Part shown: piece after piece, positions 8,587 to 16,233 of the stretch
Layout: every line of letters starts with the position of its first letter
Numbering within the stretch: position 1 is the stretch's first letter
Assembly: GCF_001905445.1 (NCBI RefSeq)
Contig: NZ_LIVQ01000005.1
Coordinates: 1-64,000 of the forward strand
Length of the DNA: 64,000 nucleotides
Origin: Streptomyces sp. CB00455
GTDB taxonomy: Bacteria > Actinomycetota > Actinomycetes > Streptomycetales > Streptomycetaceae
Reading direction: 5' to 3'
Position numbers and translations under genes: made by a program
The notes under the pieces: model-generated
What the model was told of the DNA's origin: nothing
What the model saw: only the letters and a program-made list of their open reading frames with translations
Databases searched by the model: none

Positions 8587-9423
8587 TCACGCGGTCTGTC
8601 CGGGCTTCCAGCCCCAGGCGGTGAGCATGCCCGGGGACATGCCGGTGCAGCGGGGTGAGTCCAGGTAGCGCACGGCCTCGTCGATGTGGGCGTCGTCCAC
8701 CCATCCCGTCGAGGTCATCGCCGCGCGGGCCCGGTCCCAGGTGTCCACCCAGAACCTGCTGATCGCACTGCCCGGTTCGAGGGGCGGCACGTGGATCTCG
8801 GCGGCCACCGGCTCCAGTCCTGCCGCCCGCAGCAGCTCGGGGTGGTGCGGCACCCGCGACACGTCGGTGCCGATGCTGTCGCGCAGCCCGCGCCACATGG
8901 CCCGCATCGCGCGGGTGTAGGGCGTGGCGGGCGCGGTGTCCGTCGTCAGGTCGACCGCGTCGCTGACCACCAGCACTCCGCCGGGGGCCACGAGGCTGCC
9001 GAGCGCGGCGACGATCCGCTCGGGGAACGGAAGGTGCATCAGCACGAACCGGGCGTGCACCAGTCGGAACGTCCCCGGGGCGAAGTCCTCCCCGGTGATG
9101 TCCGCTTCCAGCGGGGTCAGTCCCGGCACCGGATGCCGGGCCAGGAACCGTACGTCGCGGTCGACCGCGAGGACCGAATCGACCCCCGCTTCGCCGAGGA
9201 GCCGACGGGCCACCGTGCCGGTTCCCGCGCCCACGTCCAGGCACGTCCAGCCGGGGCCCACGCCAAGGAGTCTCAGTCGGGCCATGGTGGTGTCATCGTA
9301 GGTGAGGGCCCCGAGGTCGATGCGGTCGCTTTCTCCGCGGGCCTCGGGACGGAAGACCTGCTCACCGTAGCGCCCGCCGCCCGCAGGCGGCCCGCCCTCC
9401 GCCCAAAGACCTGCGCCGCTCAT
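8587..9423 (-). CDS. Class I SAM-dependent methyltransferase
   Basis: 278 residues. The SAM-binding motif I is clear (CLDVGAGTGTVARRL, about 60-74), followed by the acidic end of strand 2 (LAVDRDVRF), a motif II-like ADITGEDF and motif III VAPGGVLVVSDAVD. The C-terminal part may hold the substrate site (FWVDTWDRARAAM). The start at ATG 9423 is tentative; no strong ribosome site is visible. It is a soluble enzyme with unknown acceptor and no pathway partner next to it. Confidence 0.85.
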   Translation of the reverse strand: MSGAGLWAEGGPPAGGGRYGEQVFRPEARGESDRIDLGALTYDDTTMARLRLLGVGPGWTCLDVGAGTGTVARRLLGEAGVDSVLAVDRDVRFLARHPVPGLTPLEADITGEDFAPGTFRLVHARFVLMHLPFPERIVAALGSLVAPGGVLVVSDAVDLTTDTAPATPYTRAMRAMWRGLRDSIGTDVSRVPHHPELLRAAGLEPVAAEIHVPPLEPGSAISRFWVDTWDRARAAMTSTGWVDDAHIDEAVRYLDSPRCTGMSPGMLTAWGWKPGQTA

Positions 9424-9501
9424 CTGCCCATTGTGGCAAGCAACCGCCGATCGCGCCTCGGCGCGCGCCGCCGGACACCCTCGCCCGGTGACGGTGCGGC
9501 G

Positions 9502-10326
9502 TCACCTCCGCCCGGTCGCGTGGAGCGAGCCGAGCAGGCTGAGCGCTTCGGAGCTGGGGCTGTCCGGTTCGGCGTGGTAGACCACGAGTTCCTGGCCGGG
9601 CGCCGCGCGCACGTCGAAGCACTGGTAGGTCAGGGAGAGGCGGCCCACCGCCGGGTGGACGAGTTCCTTGGCCCCGCCCGTCTTCCCGTAGACGGCGTAC
9701 GAGGAACACAGGGCGGCGAATTCCTCGCTGGCGGCGCTGAGCGTGCGGACCAGTTCGCGCAGGCGCGGGTAGTGGGGGTACAAGCCGGTGGCCCGCTGCA
9801 GACTGGCGGCGACCGCCTCGGCGGCCTCGTGCCGCTGGGCGTAGAAGGTCCCGGCCGCCGGGTCGAGGAAGGTCATCCGGGCCAGGTTGTCCGCCGGGTG
9901 GAACGGGGCGAACAAGGCGTCGGCCGACGGGTTCGCCGCGAGGAGGTCCAGGGCGGGGTTCAGGACGAACGCGGGCGTGTGGGCGTAGCCCTCCAGCAGC
10001 TGCCGGAGCGCGGGGGCGACCGTTTCGGCCGGCTGTGCGGCGCGGTCCGCCGGCAGCGTGTGCGCCAGCCGGTACAGGTGGTCGCGGGAGGCCGCGTCCA
10101 TCCGCAGGGCGCCGCCGAGCGCTTCGAGGACCTGGGGCGAGGGGCTGCGTTCACGGCCTTGTTCCAGGCGCGCGTAATAGTCCGCGTTCATGCCGGCCAG
10201 GACGGCGACCTCCTCCCGCCGCAGTCCGGCCACCCGGCGTCGCCCGTGGGAGGCCAGTGCGACATCGACGGGCCGCAGGCGAGCGCGCTGTGCGCGCAGG
10301 AAGTCTCCGAGATCGTTGGTGGTCAC
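9502..10326 (-). CDS. XRE-family regulator with MmyB-like ligand domain
   Basis: 274 residues. The N-terminal HTH is complete (VAGLRREEVAVLAGMNADYY then LEQGRERSPSPQVLEALGGAL, about 30-75). The rest is the MmyB-like (PAS-related) domain, with LDLLAANPSADALFAPF and a C-terminal LVHPAVGRLSLTYQCFDV. In Streptomyces such regulators are usually divergent from a short-chain dehydrogenase, as here (gene at 10523). It probably represses that gene and senses a hydrophobic or oxidised substrate. Confidence 0.92.
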   Translation of the reverse strand: MTTNDLGDFLRAQRARLRPVDVALASHGRRRVAGLRREEVAVLAGMNADYYARLEQGRERSPSPQVLEALGGALRMDAASRDHLYRLAHTLPADRAAQPAETVAPALRQLLEGYAHTPAFVLNPALDLLAANPSADALFAPFHPADNLARMTFLDPAAGTFYAQRHEAAEAVAASLQRATGLYPHYPRLRELVRTLSAASEEFAALCSSYAVYGKTGGAKELVHPAVGRLSLTYQCFDVRAAPGQELVVYHAEPDSPSSEALSLLGSLHATGRR

Positions 10327-10358
10327 GCACGCACCCTAGGGCGGGATCCGGCGGCGAG

Positions 10359-10379
10359 CCTGGGTGTGCTGTGCCCAGG
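10359..10379. promoter_or_regulatory. Inverted repeat in the divergent regulator/SDR promoter
   Basis: CCTGGG and CCCAGG separated by 9 bases, 33 bases upstream of the XRE regulator start and 144 bases upstream of the SDR. A second short repeat (CAGG-N5-CCTG) follows at about 10376-10388. The position fits an operator of the XRE/MmyB regulator, but the repeats are short. Confidence 0.35.
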
Positions 10380-10522
10380 CAGAACCTGTCCTGGATCGGA
10401 CCTCCTGCGGTGCACAGACTTCGGCGCAGACCGGCCGTGACGGAAGAAGACGCGGTACGGGACGACAGCTCATACGTCGCGCTCCGCGCAGGAGCGCCAC
10501 GTCCGACGGAGGAGAAGCGAAC

Positions 10523-11257
10523 ATGACGCGGACCAGCAAAGCCGTAGCGGTCACCGGAGCGAGCAGCGGCATCGGGGAGGCGACCGCCCGCCGGCTCGCC
10601 GCCGACGGGCACCAGGTCTTCCTCGGCGCGCGGCGCGCCGGACGGCTGGAGGCACTGGTCGAGGACATCACCGCGAAAGGCGGCGCCGCGGCGTTCCAGG
10701 AGCTGGACGTCACGGACGCGGCGGACATGAAGGCGTTCGTGGACGGCGCACGCCGGAAATTCGGCAGGATCGACGTCCTCGTCAACAACGCGGGGGTGAT
10801 GCCGCTCTCCCCACTGGACGCCCTGCGCACCGACGAGTGGGATCGCATGATCGACGTGAACCTGCGGGGTGTCCTGCACGGGATGGCGGCCGCCCTGCCG
10901 CCGATGCGCGCGCAGGGCGGCGGACACTTCGTGAACATCGCCTCGGTCGGCGCCTACGAGGTATCACCCACCGCCGCCGTCTACTGCGCCACCAAGTTCG
11001 CCGTACGCGCCGTCTCGGAAGGGCTGCGCCAGGAGTCCGGCGGCGGCATCCGCGTCACCCTGGTCTCTCCCGGTGTCACGGAGTCCGAACTCGCCGACGG
11101 CATCCGCGACCCCGACGCCCGTGCCGCGATGCGGACGTACCGCTCCGTCGCGCTCCCCGCCGCGGCCATCGCGGACGCCATCGCCTACGCGCTCGCGCAG
11201 CCTCCGCAGGTCGACGTGAACGAGATCGTGGTCCGGCCGGCCGGGAGCGCCCGGTGA
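10523..11257 (+). CDS. Short-chain dehydrogenase/reductase
   Basis: 244 residues, full length for a classical SDR. ATG 10523 has GGAGGAG 8 bases upstream. Visible: the NADP-binding TGASSGIG (about 11-18), RR basic residues after strand 2 suggesting NADPH, NNAG (about 90), catalytic Ser in NIASVGAYE (about 140) and YxxxK in YCATK (about 155). The final part favours an oxidoreductase of unknown small carbonyl substrate. It is divergent from the XRE regulator at 9502-10326, which probably controls it. Confidence 0.92.
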   Translation: MTRTSKAVAVTGASSGIGEATARRLAADGHQVFLGARRAGRLEALVEDITAKGGAAAFQELDVTDAADMKAFVDGARRKFGRIDVLVNNAGVMPLSPLDALRTDEWDRMIDVNLRGVLHGMAAALPPMRAQGGGHFVNIASVGAYEVSPTAAVYCATKFAVRAVSEGLRQESGGGIRVTLVSPGVTESELADGIRDPDARAAMRTYRSVALPAAAIADAIAYALAQPPQVDVNEIVVRPAGSAR

Positions 11258-11449
11258 GCGCGCCGGGCGTTGCTGCCCGCGGTGGTACGGGGCGCGTGAT
11301 CCGCGCCTGCGGGCCGTGGAACGCGCGGCGGGAACGGCCGTAGCGACGGCTCGCTCGCCGAGGGCGTTCCTCCCGAACGAGGCCGCCGGTCGGCCATGTC
11401 CGCCGAAGGCGGCGCGGCCGGGCCCTTGACGTGGTGGAAACAGGAAGAA

Positions 11450-11471
11450 GGCCCCGGAGTTCTCCGGGGCC
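11450..11471 (-). terminator. Terminator hairpin of the His-rich gene
   Basis: Perfect 10-bp arms (GGCCCCGGAG / CTCCGGGGCC) with a 2-base loop, 51 bases beyond the stop of the leftward His-rich gene. Confidence 0.6.
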
Positions 11472-11522
11472 CATGGTGTGCGGACGACGAGCGGGGGTGG
11501 CTGCCGCGCCCGCACCTGTTGT

Positions 11523-11828
11523 CTACCAGCGGTGCTGGTCGTGGTGGTTGTAGTGGTGGTGGTTGTAGTGGTGGTTGTAGTCGTAGTGCTTGTAGTGGTG
11601 GTGGTGCTTGTAGTGGTGGTGCCAGTGGTGGTCGTCCCCGTCGTGGTGGCCGTGGTGGCTCGGGACGACACTCCCGACCGGTGAGGCGGGCACCGCGGAG
11701 ACCGTCGCGGCGGAGGCGGGCAGGACGGCGGCGCCGGTGAGCAGAGCGCCGGAGACCAGAACCGTCGCGAGGCTGAGGCCCCGCAGCTTGGGACGGACGG
11801 CGCTGTCGGTGTGGACGTTGCGGGTCAT
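11523..11828 (-). CDS. Secreted histidine-rich protein
   Basis: 101 residues. A basic N-terminus and hydrophobic core (LSLATVLVSGALLTGAAVLP) end at a signal-peptidase-like ASA-AT site near residue 40. The mature part is almost only His, Tyr, Asn and Asp: blocks such as HHGHHDGDDHHWHHHYKHHH and repeated YNHH units, giving more than 25 histidines in about 45 residues. Such tails bind Zn, Ni or Cu in known proteins, so an exported metal buffer or deposited wall protein is likely. The leader (xRxxxTxxAVRPxxRG) is shared with the Gly-rich protein at 14833-15429. The repeated CAC/TAC/AAC codons suggest growth by microsatellite slippage. Confidence 0.75.
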   Translation of the reverse strand: MTRNVHTDSAVRPKLRGLSLATVLVSGALLTGAAVLPASAATVSAVPASPVGSVVPSHHGHHDGDDHHWHHHYKHHHHYKHYDYNHHYNHHHYNHHDQHRW

Positions 11829-12294
11829 GGCTTTCTCCTACCTGTGCATTCGGATGAGGGGGCGGCGAGGAGGAATTCTTCCCTGCCGTGCTGCCTCGTC
11901 GACTTTCCGGCGGGGCTTGCACTTCAAGTAAGCCCGGCGGGCCCCGCGCGGTCACGTTCCGAAGACTCGGGACTTGACGGGGCGGAAAAACCGCGCTTTA
12001 CGGTGCCGCGCCGTGCAGACCGGTCCGGTGGGGCGGGGCGTCCGTCAAGCCCCGAGAATTCGCGACGTGACACGCCGCGGCGCCGGGGGCTTACTCAGGA
12101 AGACGCGGGATCACGCAGTGCACGTGCGCGGCGTCAGTGCGTGAAGAACGGTGGTCCGCCTCCTCGCACTCCTCCCGCGGCACGGAATTCCATGATCCAC
12201 GCCTCCCGGGCGTGGAGTTCATAATGGCGATAAGGAGCGAACAGATGCGGATAGCCAACATTTTCCCGGTGTCCCATGTCGGGAGGAGAGTGTC
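11829..12294. other. Divergent promoter region of His-rich and DUF6777 genes
   Basis: About 465 bases without a convincing gene. It contains the conserved 31-bp motif at 11948-11978 and a short hairpin (CCACGCC-N5-GGCGTGG) near 12197-12215. It must carry the promoters for both flanking exported proteins. Confidence 0.6.
11948..11978 (-). promoter_or_regulatory. Conserved upstream motif, copy 1 (His-rich gene)
   Basis: Read on the minus strand, a 31-base block starting GTCAAGTCCCGA and ending GGAACGTGACCGC matches 28 of 31 bases upstream of the Gly-rich gene (14636-14666). GTGACC in it could be a -35 element. A TACT-containing -10-like hexamer follows about 18-20 bases later in both copies. 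It lies about 120 bases upstream of the His-rich start codon. Confidence 0.5.
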
Positions 12295-14442
12295 GTGAGT
12301 TCCCTACCTCCTCCGTCCGAGCGCCCCACCGGGCCCCCGTGCGGTCCGCTGTCCAGCCGGCCGTCCCACCAGCAGCCGCCCGCGGCGGGCCCTCCGCCGT
12401 CCTTGCCGCCGCCACCGGCGGAACCACCGCCGCCACCGCCGCCACCGGTGCCCCCTCCCCCGCCCGGGCCGCCCACAGGTCCGTCGGCCGGCGGTGACGG
12501 TCCGGCGGAGCCCAGGCCTCGAGGCGGCGGCGGTCCGGCGCACGGGCGTCCGTCGCGCAAGGTCCTGCTGAGCGCGGGCACCGCGGTGGCCATGGCGACG
12601 GCGGTGGTCCTCGCGTTCACGGTCGTCGGCGGGAAAGAGGCGACCGGCGGCGAGGTCTTCCTCGAATCCGCCTCGGCGGCCGGAGCCGATCCGTTCACCC
12701 CGTCGACGGCAGACGAGTCCGCGGACGGCGGCATCACACCCGCGGCCTCGGGTGCGTCGGCGGGGCGCACGGGCGCCACCCGCACCCTCGAGGTCTACGG
12801 AGCGTACCCCGGGCTGTACGGGGGCACACGGAACGTCGCGAGCTGCGACGTCGAGAAGCAGATCGGCTTCCTCTCCCAACACACCGAGAAGGGGCGGGCT
12901 TTCGCCGCTCCCCTCAGCATCCGACCGCCCGACATCCCTGCCTACCTGCGATCGCTGACGCCCGTTCAGCTGGGCTGGGACACCCGGGTCACGAACCACG
13001 GGTACAGGAACGGCGCGCCCACCAGCTACCAGTCGGTCCTGCAGGCGGGTACGGCGGTCCTGGTCGACAACCGCGGCGTACCGCGCGTGCGCTGCGCCTG
13101 CGGCAATCCCCTGACCCCGCCGGTCGCCGTGAAGGGCAAGCAGACGTACAGCGGCAAGGAGTGGTCCTCGTTCCGCTCCTCCGACCTCGTCGCGGTCAAG
13201 CCGGCCGAGAAGCCGGTGAAGAGCGTCACGGTGTTCGATCAGCACCGCAAGGGCTGGTACGAGCGCCCGAGCGGAGACGTGCGCGGCGGGCATGACCGGG
13301 AGGTCTCCGCCCCGAAGGGCCGGACGACCGATGCCCCGTACCCGGTGCTGCCGGCTCCCGACACGGCGCCCGCGCAGAAGCCTCCGGGCGGGAACCCGAG
13401 CCACGAGCCGAAGAAGGACACCGGCACCGACCCGGGCAAGGACCCGGGGACGCAACCCGGCAAGGACCCGGGGAAGGACACGGGGAATCCGCCGAGCAGG
13501 GAACCCGACAAGGGCACCGACCAGCAGCCCGACAGGGACCCCGGCCAGGACACCCACCAGCAGCCCGACAAGGACCCCGGCCAGGACACCCACCAGCAGC
13601 CCGACAAGGACCCCGGCCAGGACACCCACCAGCAGCCCGACAAGGACCCCGGCCAGGACACCCACCAGCAGCCCGACAAAGGCACGGGTGATCAGCCGGC
13701 CAAGGACCCGGGGCAGAACACAGGCGACCAACCCGGCAAGGACACCGGCGACCACCAGCAGAAGGAGCCCGGAAAGGAGACCGGCGACAAGCCCGCCCAG
13801 GACCCGGGCAAGGACACCCCCAAGGACCCCGGCAAGCAGCTCGACGATGAGCACCCCGGAAAGGACACCGGGAACCAGCCGGGCAAGGACGCGAGGCAGA
13901 GCCCGGAGAAGGGCACTGGTGACAAGCCCGCCGACAAGCCGGTCGACAAGCCCGCGGACAAGCCCGCCGACAAGCCCGCGGATAAGCCGGCAGACAAGCC
14001 GGTCGACAAGCCCGCCGACAAGCCCGCAGATAAGCCGGCAGACAAGCCGGTCGACAAGCCCCCAGACAAGCCAGTCGACAAACCTGCCGACAAGCCGGCA
14101 GACAAGCCTGCGGACAAGCCTGCCGACAAGCCTGCCGACAAGCCCGCCGACAAACCTGCCGACAAACCTGCCGACAAACCTGCCGACAAACCTGCCGACA
14201 AGCCGGCAGACAAGCCTGCGGACAAGCCAGTCGACAAGCCGGCAGACAAGGTTCCCGGCGGGGACACCGGCAACCGGCAGGGCCAGGCCCCCGGCCAGAC
14301 CCCGGGGCAGAACACGGGCGACCAGCAGAACCAGCAGAACCAGAAGAACCAGCCGGACCAGCAGAACCAGCAGAACCAGCCGGACCAGCAGAACCAGCCG
14401 GACCAGCAGGCACCCGGCAACCAGCAGGACAAAGAGCCGTAA
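12295..14442 (+). CDS. DUF6777 membrane-anchored protein with long extracellular repeats
   Basis: 715 residues, GTG start with GGGAGGAG 6 bases upstream. Order: a Pro-rich cytoplasmic region (1-85); one membrane segment (about 89-112); the DUF6777 domain (about 160-320), with LEVYGAYPGLYGGTRNVASC, EKQIGFLSQ and GTAVLVDNRGVPRVRCACG; then about 390 residues of low-complexity tail. The tail holds four 12-residue repeats (PDKDPGQDTHQQ), then about 28 PADK/PVDK tetrapeptides, and ends in a Gln/Asn-rich stretch. No LPXTG or other anchor is visible, so it should be a type II membrane protein whose charged arm crosses the cell wall. It is single, ending at a strong terminator. Confidence 0.85.
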   Translation: MSSLPPPSERPTGPPCGPLSSRPSHQQPPAAGPPPSLPPPPAEPPPPPPPPVPPPPPGPPTGPSAGGDGPAEPRPRGGGGPAHGRPSRKVLLSAGTAVAMATAVVLAFTVVGGKEATGGEVFLESASAAGADPFTPSTADESADGGITPAASGASAGRTGATRTLEVYGAYPGLYGGTRNVASCDVEKQIGFLSQHTEKGRAFAAPLSIRPPDIPAYLRSLTPVQLGWDTRVTNHGYRNGAPTSYQSVLQAGTAVLVDNRGVPRVRCACGNPLTPPVAVKGKQTYSGKEWSSFRSSDLVAVKPAEKPVKSVTVFDQHRKGWYERPSGDVRGGHDREVSAPKGRTTDAPYPVLPAPDTAPAQKPPGGNPSHEPKKDTGTDPGKDPGTQPGKDPGKDTGNPPSREPDKGTDQQPDRDPGQDTHQQPDKDPGQDTHQQPDKDPGQDTHQQPDKDPGQDTHQQPDKGTGDQPAKDPGQNTGDQPGKDTGDHQQKEPGKETGDKPAQDPGKDTPKDPGKQLDDEHPGKDTGNQPGKDARQSPEKGTGDKPADKPVDKPADKPADKPADKPADKPVDKPADKPADKPADKPVDKPPDKPVDKPADKPADKPADKPADKPADKPADKPADKPADKPADKPADKPADKPADKPVDKPADKVPGGDTGNRQGQAPGQTPGQNTGDQQNQQNQKNQPDQQNQQNQPDQQNQPDQQAPGNQQDKEP
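13528..13671 (+). repeat. Four tandem 36-bp coding repeats
   Basis: Exact or near-exact 36-base units encoding PDKDPGQDTHQQ; the first copy has R in place of K. The near identity, including silent positions, indicates recent unequal recombination or slippage. Confidence 0.9.
13918..14251 (+). repeat. About 28 tandem 12-bp coding repeats
   Basis: Units of the form GACAAGCCNGCN or GACAAGCCNGTC encode DKPA/DKPV tetrapeptides. Codon use varies between copies (GCC, GCG, GCA, CCT), so this array is older and more diverged than the 36-bp array before it. Phase is kept throughout the gene. Confidence 0.9.
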
Positions 14443-14518
14443 CCAGACGAGCCGTAACGAGCGGGCTCACCGGTCCGGGGATTCCCGGGAATCGTGAGGC
14501 ACTCGCGCCGCCCGTCCG

Positions 14519-14560
14519 AGACAGACGCCCGACCGGAATTGCCCGGTCGGGCGTCTGTCT
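14519..14560. terminator. Strong terminator hairpin after the DUF6777 gene
   Basis: 18-bp perfect inverted repeat (14519-14536 with 14543-14560) with a 6-base loop, 77 bases after the stop. Confidence 0.75.
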
Positions 14561-14635
14561 GTCATGCCCGGCCGCCGGAGTCCGGCCGGCGGGGTCGAGC
14601 CCGCGCCGCGCCTTTTAACCGGCTCTTACAGGCGT

Positions 14636-14666
14636 GTCAAGTCCCGACTTTCCGGAACGTGACCGC
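14636..14666 (+). promoter_or_regulatory. Conserved upstream motif, copy 2 (Gly-rich gene)
   Basis: Matches the block at 11948-11978 in 28 of 31 bases, with mismatches confined to the six central bases. It ends 166 bases before the Gly-rich start codon. GTGACC may be a -35 element and TACTGG, 20 bases on, a -10. Confidence 0.5.
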
Positions 14667-14832
14667 CCCCTGCCCCGTGGGGCCTACTGGTGATGCGGGC
14701 CTCACCGGAAACGAAATGAGGCGGCAACGAGGAGAAGGAAAACCTCGAAGGTTCTCACTCTCACCGAAGTCACCGCACCCTCCCGGAAATCCGGGCACGT
14801 CAATGAAACCCTTTCGAGCGTAGGAGAACATC

Positions 14833-15429
14833 ATGAACCGCAAGATCCAGACCAACAACGCCGTCCGTCCCGCCCGTCGGGGTTTCCGACTCGCGACCCT
14901 GTTCGCCTCGGCGGCCGTGATCTCCGCCGGGGTCGTCATTCCGGCCTCCGTGGCATCCGCCGCTCCGATGCCCGCCCACATGGCCACCGCCTTCCCCAAC
15001 GGCGGCGGCGCCGGCGGTGACGGCGGGGACGGCGGCGGCGGTCTCGTCGGGGGCGGCGGTGGCGCCGGAGGCTCCGGCGGGGGCAGCGTCATCGGCGTCG
15101 GCGGCAACGGCGGCAAGGGCGGTAACGGCGGCAACGGCATCCTGTCCGGCGGTGGCGGCGGCGGTGGCGGCGGCGGCGGTGACGGCGTCATCGGTGGCGA
15201 CGGCGGCAAGGGCGGCAACGGCGGTACCGGTCTGAACGGCGGGAACGCCGGTGGCGGCGGTAGCGGTGGTGACGGCGTCCTGGTCGGCGGCAAGGGCGGA
15301 AAGGGCGGCGACGGCGGCTTCGGAGTCTTCCAGGGCGGAAAGGGCGGAAAGGGCGGCTTCGGCGGCTTCGGCGGCCTCTTCGGTGGCGCCGGAGGCGGTG
15401 GCGGCGCAGGCGGCGGCAGCATCTTCTGA
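14833..15429 (+). CDS. Secreted glycine-rich protein
   Basis: 198 residues. A signal peptide of about 45 residues (basic start, hydrophobic core LATLFASAAVISAGVVIPA, ASA-AP cleavage) is followed by about 150 residues that are mostly glycine in GGN, GGD and GGKGG units, with spaced hydrophobic turns such as GVIGGDGG and FGGFGGLFGG. It resembles the Gly-Gly-Asn patterns of mycobacterial PGRS domains in composition, but there is no PE domain. The leader and upstream motif are shared with the His-rich protein. A structural surface or spore/aerial-hypha deposit is inferred. A terminator follows. Confidence 0.8.
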   Translation: MNRKIQTNNAVRPARRGFRLATLFASAAVISAGVVIPASVASAAPMPAHMATAFPNGGGAGGDGGDGGGGLVGGGGGAGGSGGGSVIGVGGNGGKGGNGGNGILSGGGGGGGGGGGDGVIGGDGGKGGNGGTGLNGGNAGGGGSGGDGVLVGGKGGKGGDGGFGVFQGGKGGKGGFGGFGGLFGGAGGGGGAGGGSIF

Positions 15430-15460
15430 CCCCGGACCTGACAGATCCGACCGGACACAC

Positions 15461-15488
15461 GGGGTGGAGGCCCCCGGGCCTCCACCCC
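15461..15488. terminator. Terminator hairpin after the Gly-rich gene
   Basis: 11-bp perfect arms (GGGGTGGAGGC / GCCTCCACCCC) with a 6-base loop, 32 bases past the stop. Confidence 0.7.
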
Positions 15489-15592
15489 ACCCCATCCCCC
15501 ACCTCCCACCCCCACCGCGACCCGACCCACCCCGTCCCGTACGCAATATCCCCGCCTGCGGCTCCCCTCGCTCACGGAAATGGAGAAGTCCC

Positions 15593-16060
15593 ATGTTCAC
15601 AAGTCCTTGGCAGCGTCCGCTCATCCTGGCGGCGGCCTCCCTGGCCTTCCTCACCGGTACGGGCTGCGCCGCGCACGCGTCACAGACCCAGGCCCCCGCA
15701 GGCAGCAGTTCCTCGGTCCTGGCCGGCCAGTCCGCGCATTGCGGGGGCGGCGGCCGGGGCGGCGAGGGCGGGGCGGGAGGCAAGGGCGGCGCACCCGGTG
15801 AGCCGGGCCGGCCCGGCAAGCCCGGCCGACCGGGTTGTTTCCGCTTCGACGACCTGCCCGACAAGCCGAAGAAGGAGCTGGGCGTGACGGACAAGGTCCG
15901 CATCGTGCTGACGGTGCTGACCGACGACTCGGACGCCACGAAGAAGCGCATCACCGAGAAGTACAAGATCTCGCAGGACCAGTTGGAGACCTGGAAGCAG
16001 GACTACCTCGACGGCAACTGGTTCGCCCTGATGGAAGGCAGTTCCCCCTCCTGCCGGTGA
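15593..16060 (+). CDS. Lipoprotein with collagen-like tract and C-terminal helical domain
   Basis: 155 residues; ATG 15593 has GGAGA 7 bases upstream. A lipobox LTGTGC (cysteine about residue 23) predicts a membrane-anchored lipoprotein. A Gly-rich and collagen-like stretch (GAPGEPGRPGKPGRPGC, about 64-80) follows. The last ~70 residues form a predicted all-helical segment, RIVLTVLTDDSDATKKRITE then KYKISQDQLETWKQDYLDG. This resembles the HTH of IS3-type transposase N-termini (start-of-helix pattern, ISQDQLETWKQ), which is odd for an exported protein. Function unknown. Confidence 0.75.
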   Translation: MFTSPWQRPLILAAASLAFLTGTGCAAHASQTQAPAGSSSSVLAGQSAHCGGGGRGGEGGAGGKGGAPGEPGRPGKPGRPGCFRFDDLPDKPKKELGVTDKVRIVLTVLTDDSDATKKRITEKYKISQDQLETWKQDYLDGNWFALMEGSSPSCR

Positions 16061-16233
16061 GGCACACGAGGGCGGCGGGAGGGGCGGTACGGCTCCGCAA
16101 GACGGACGGCCGGCGGCCGCCCCTCCCGTCGCACCCTGCGGGCGCCGGTCCGCCGGGGCCCATCGGCACACCGCGCGGAAAGCGGCACGTGGACCGCGTC
16201 ACGGAAAGCACCTTCTCGTCCAGGGAGAATCCC

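Noticed and set aside
11478..11684. Rightward frame encoding long valine runs
   Set aside because: Antisense reading of the His/Tyr/Asn codons of the secreted His-rich protein; the leftward frame has signal peptide, terminator and upstream motif.
13528..14251. CRISPR-like array
   Set aside because: Repeats are directly adjacent without spacers and keep the reading frame of the DUF6777 gene.
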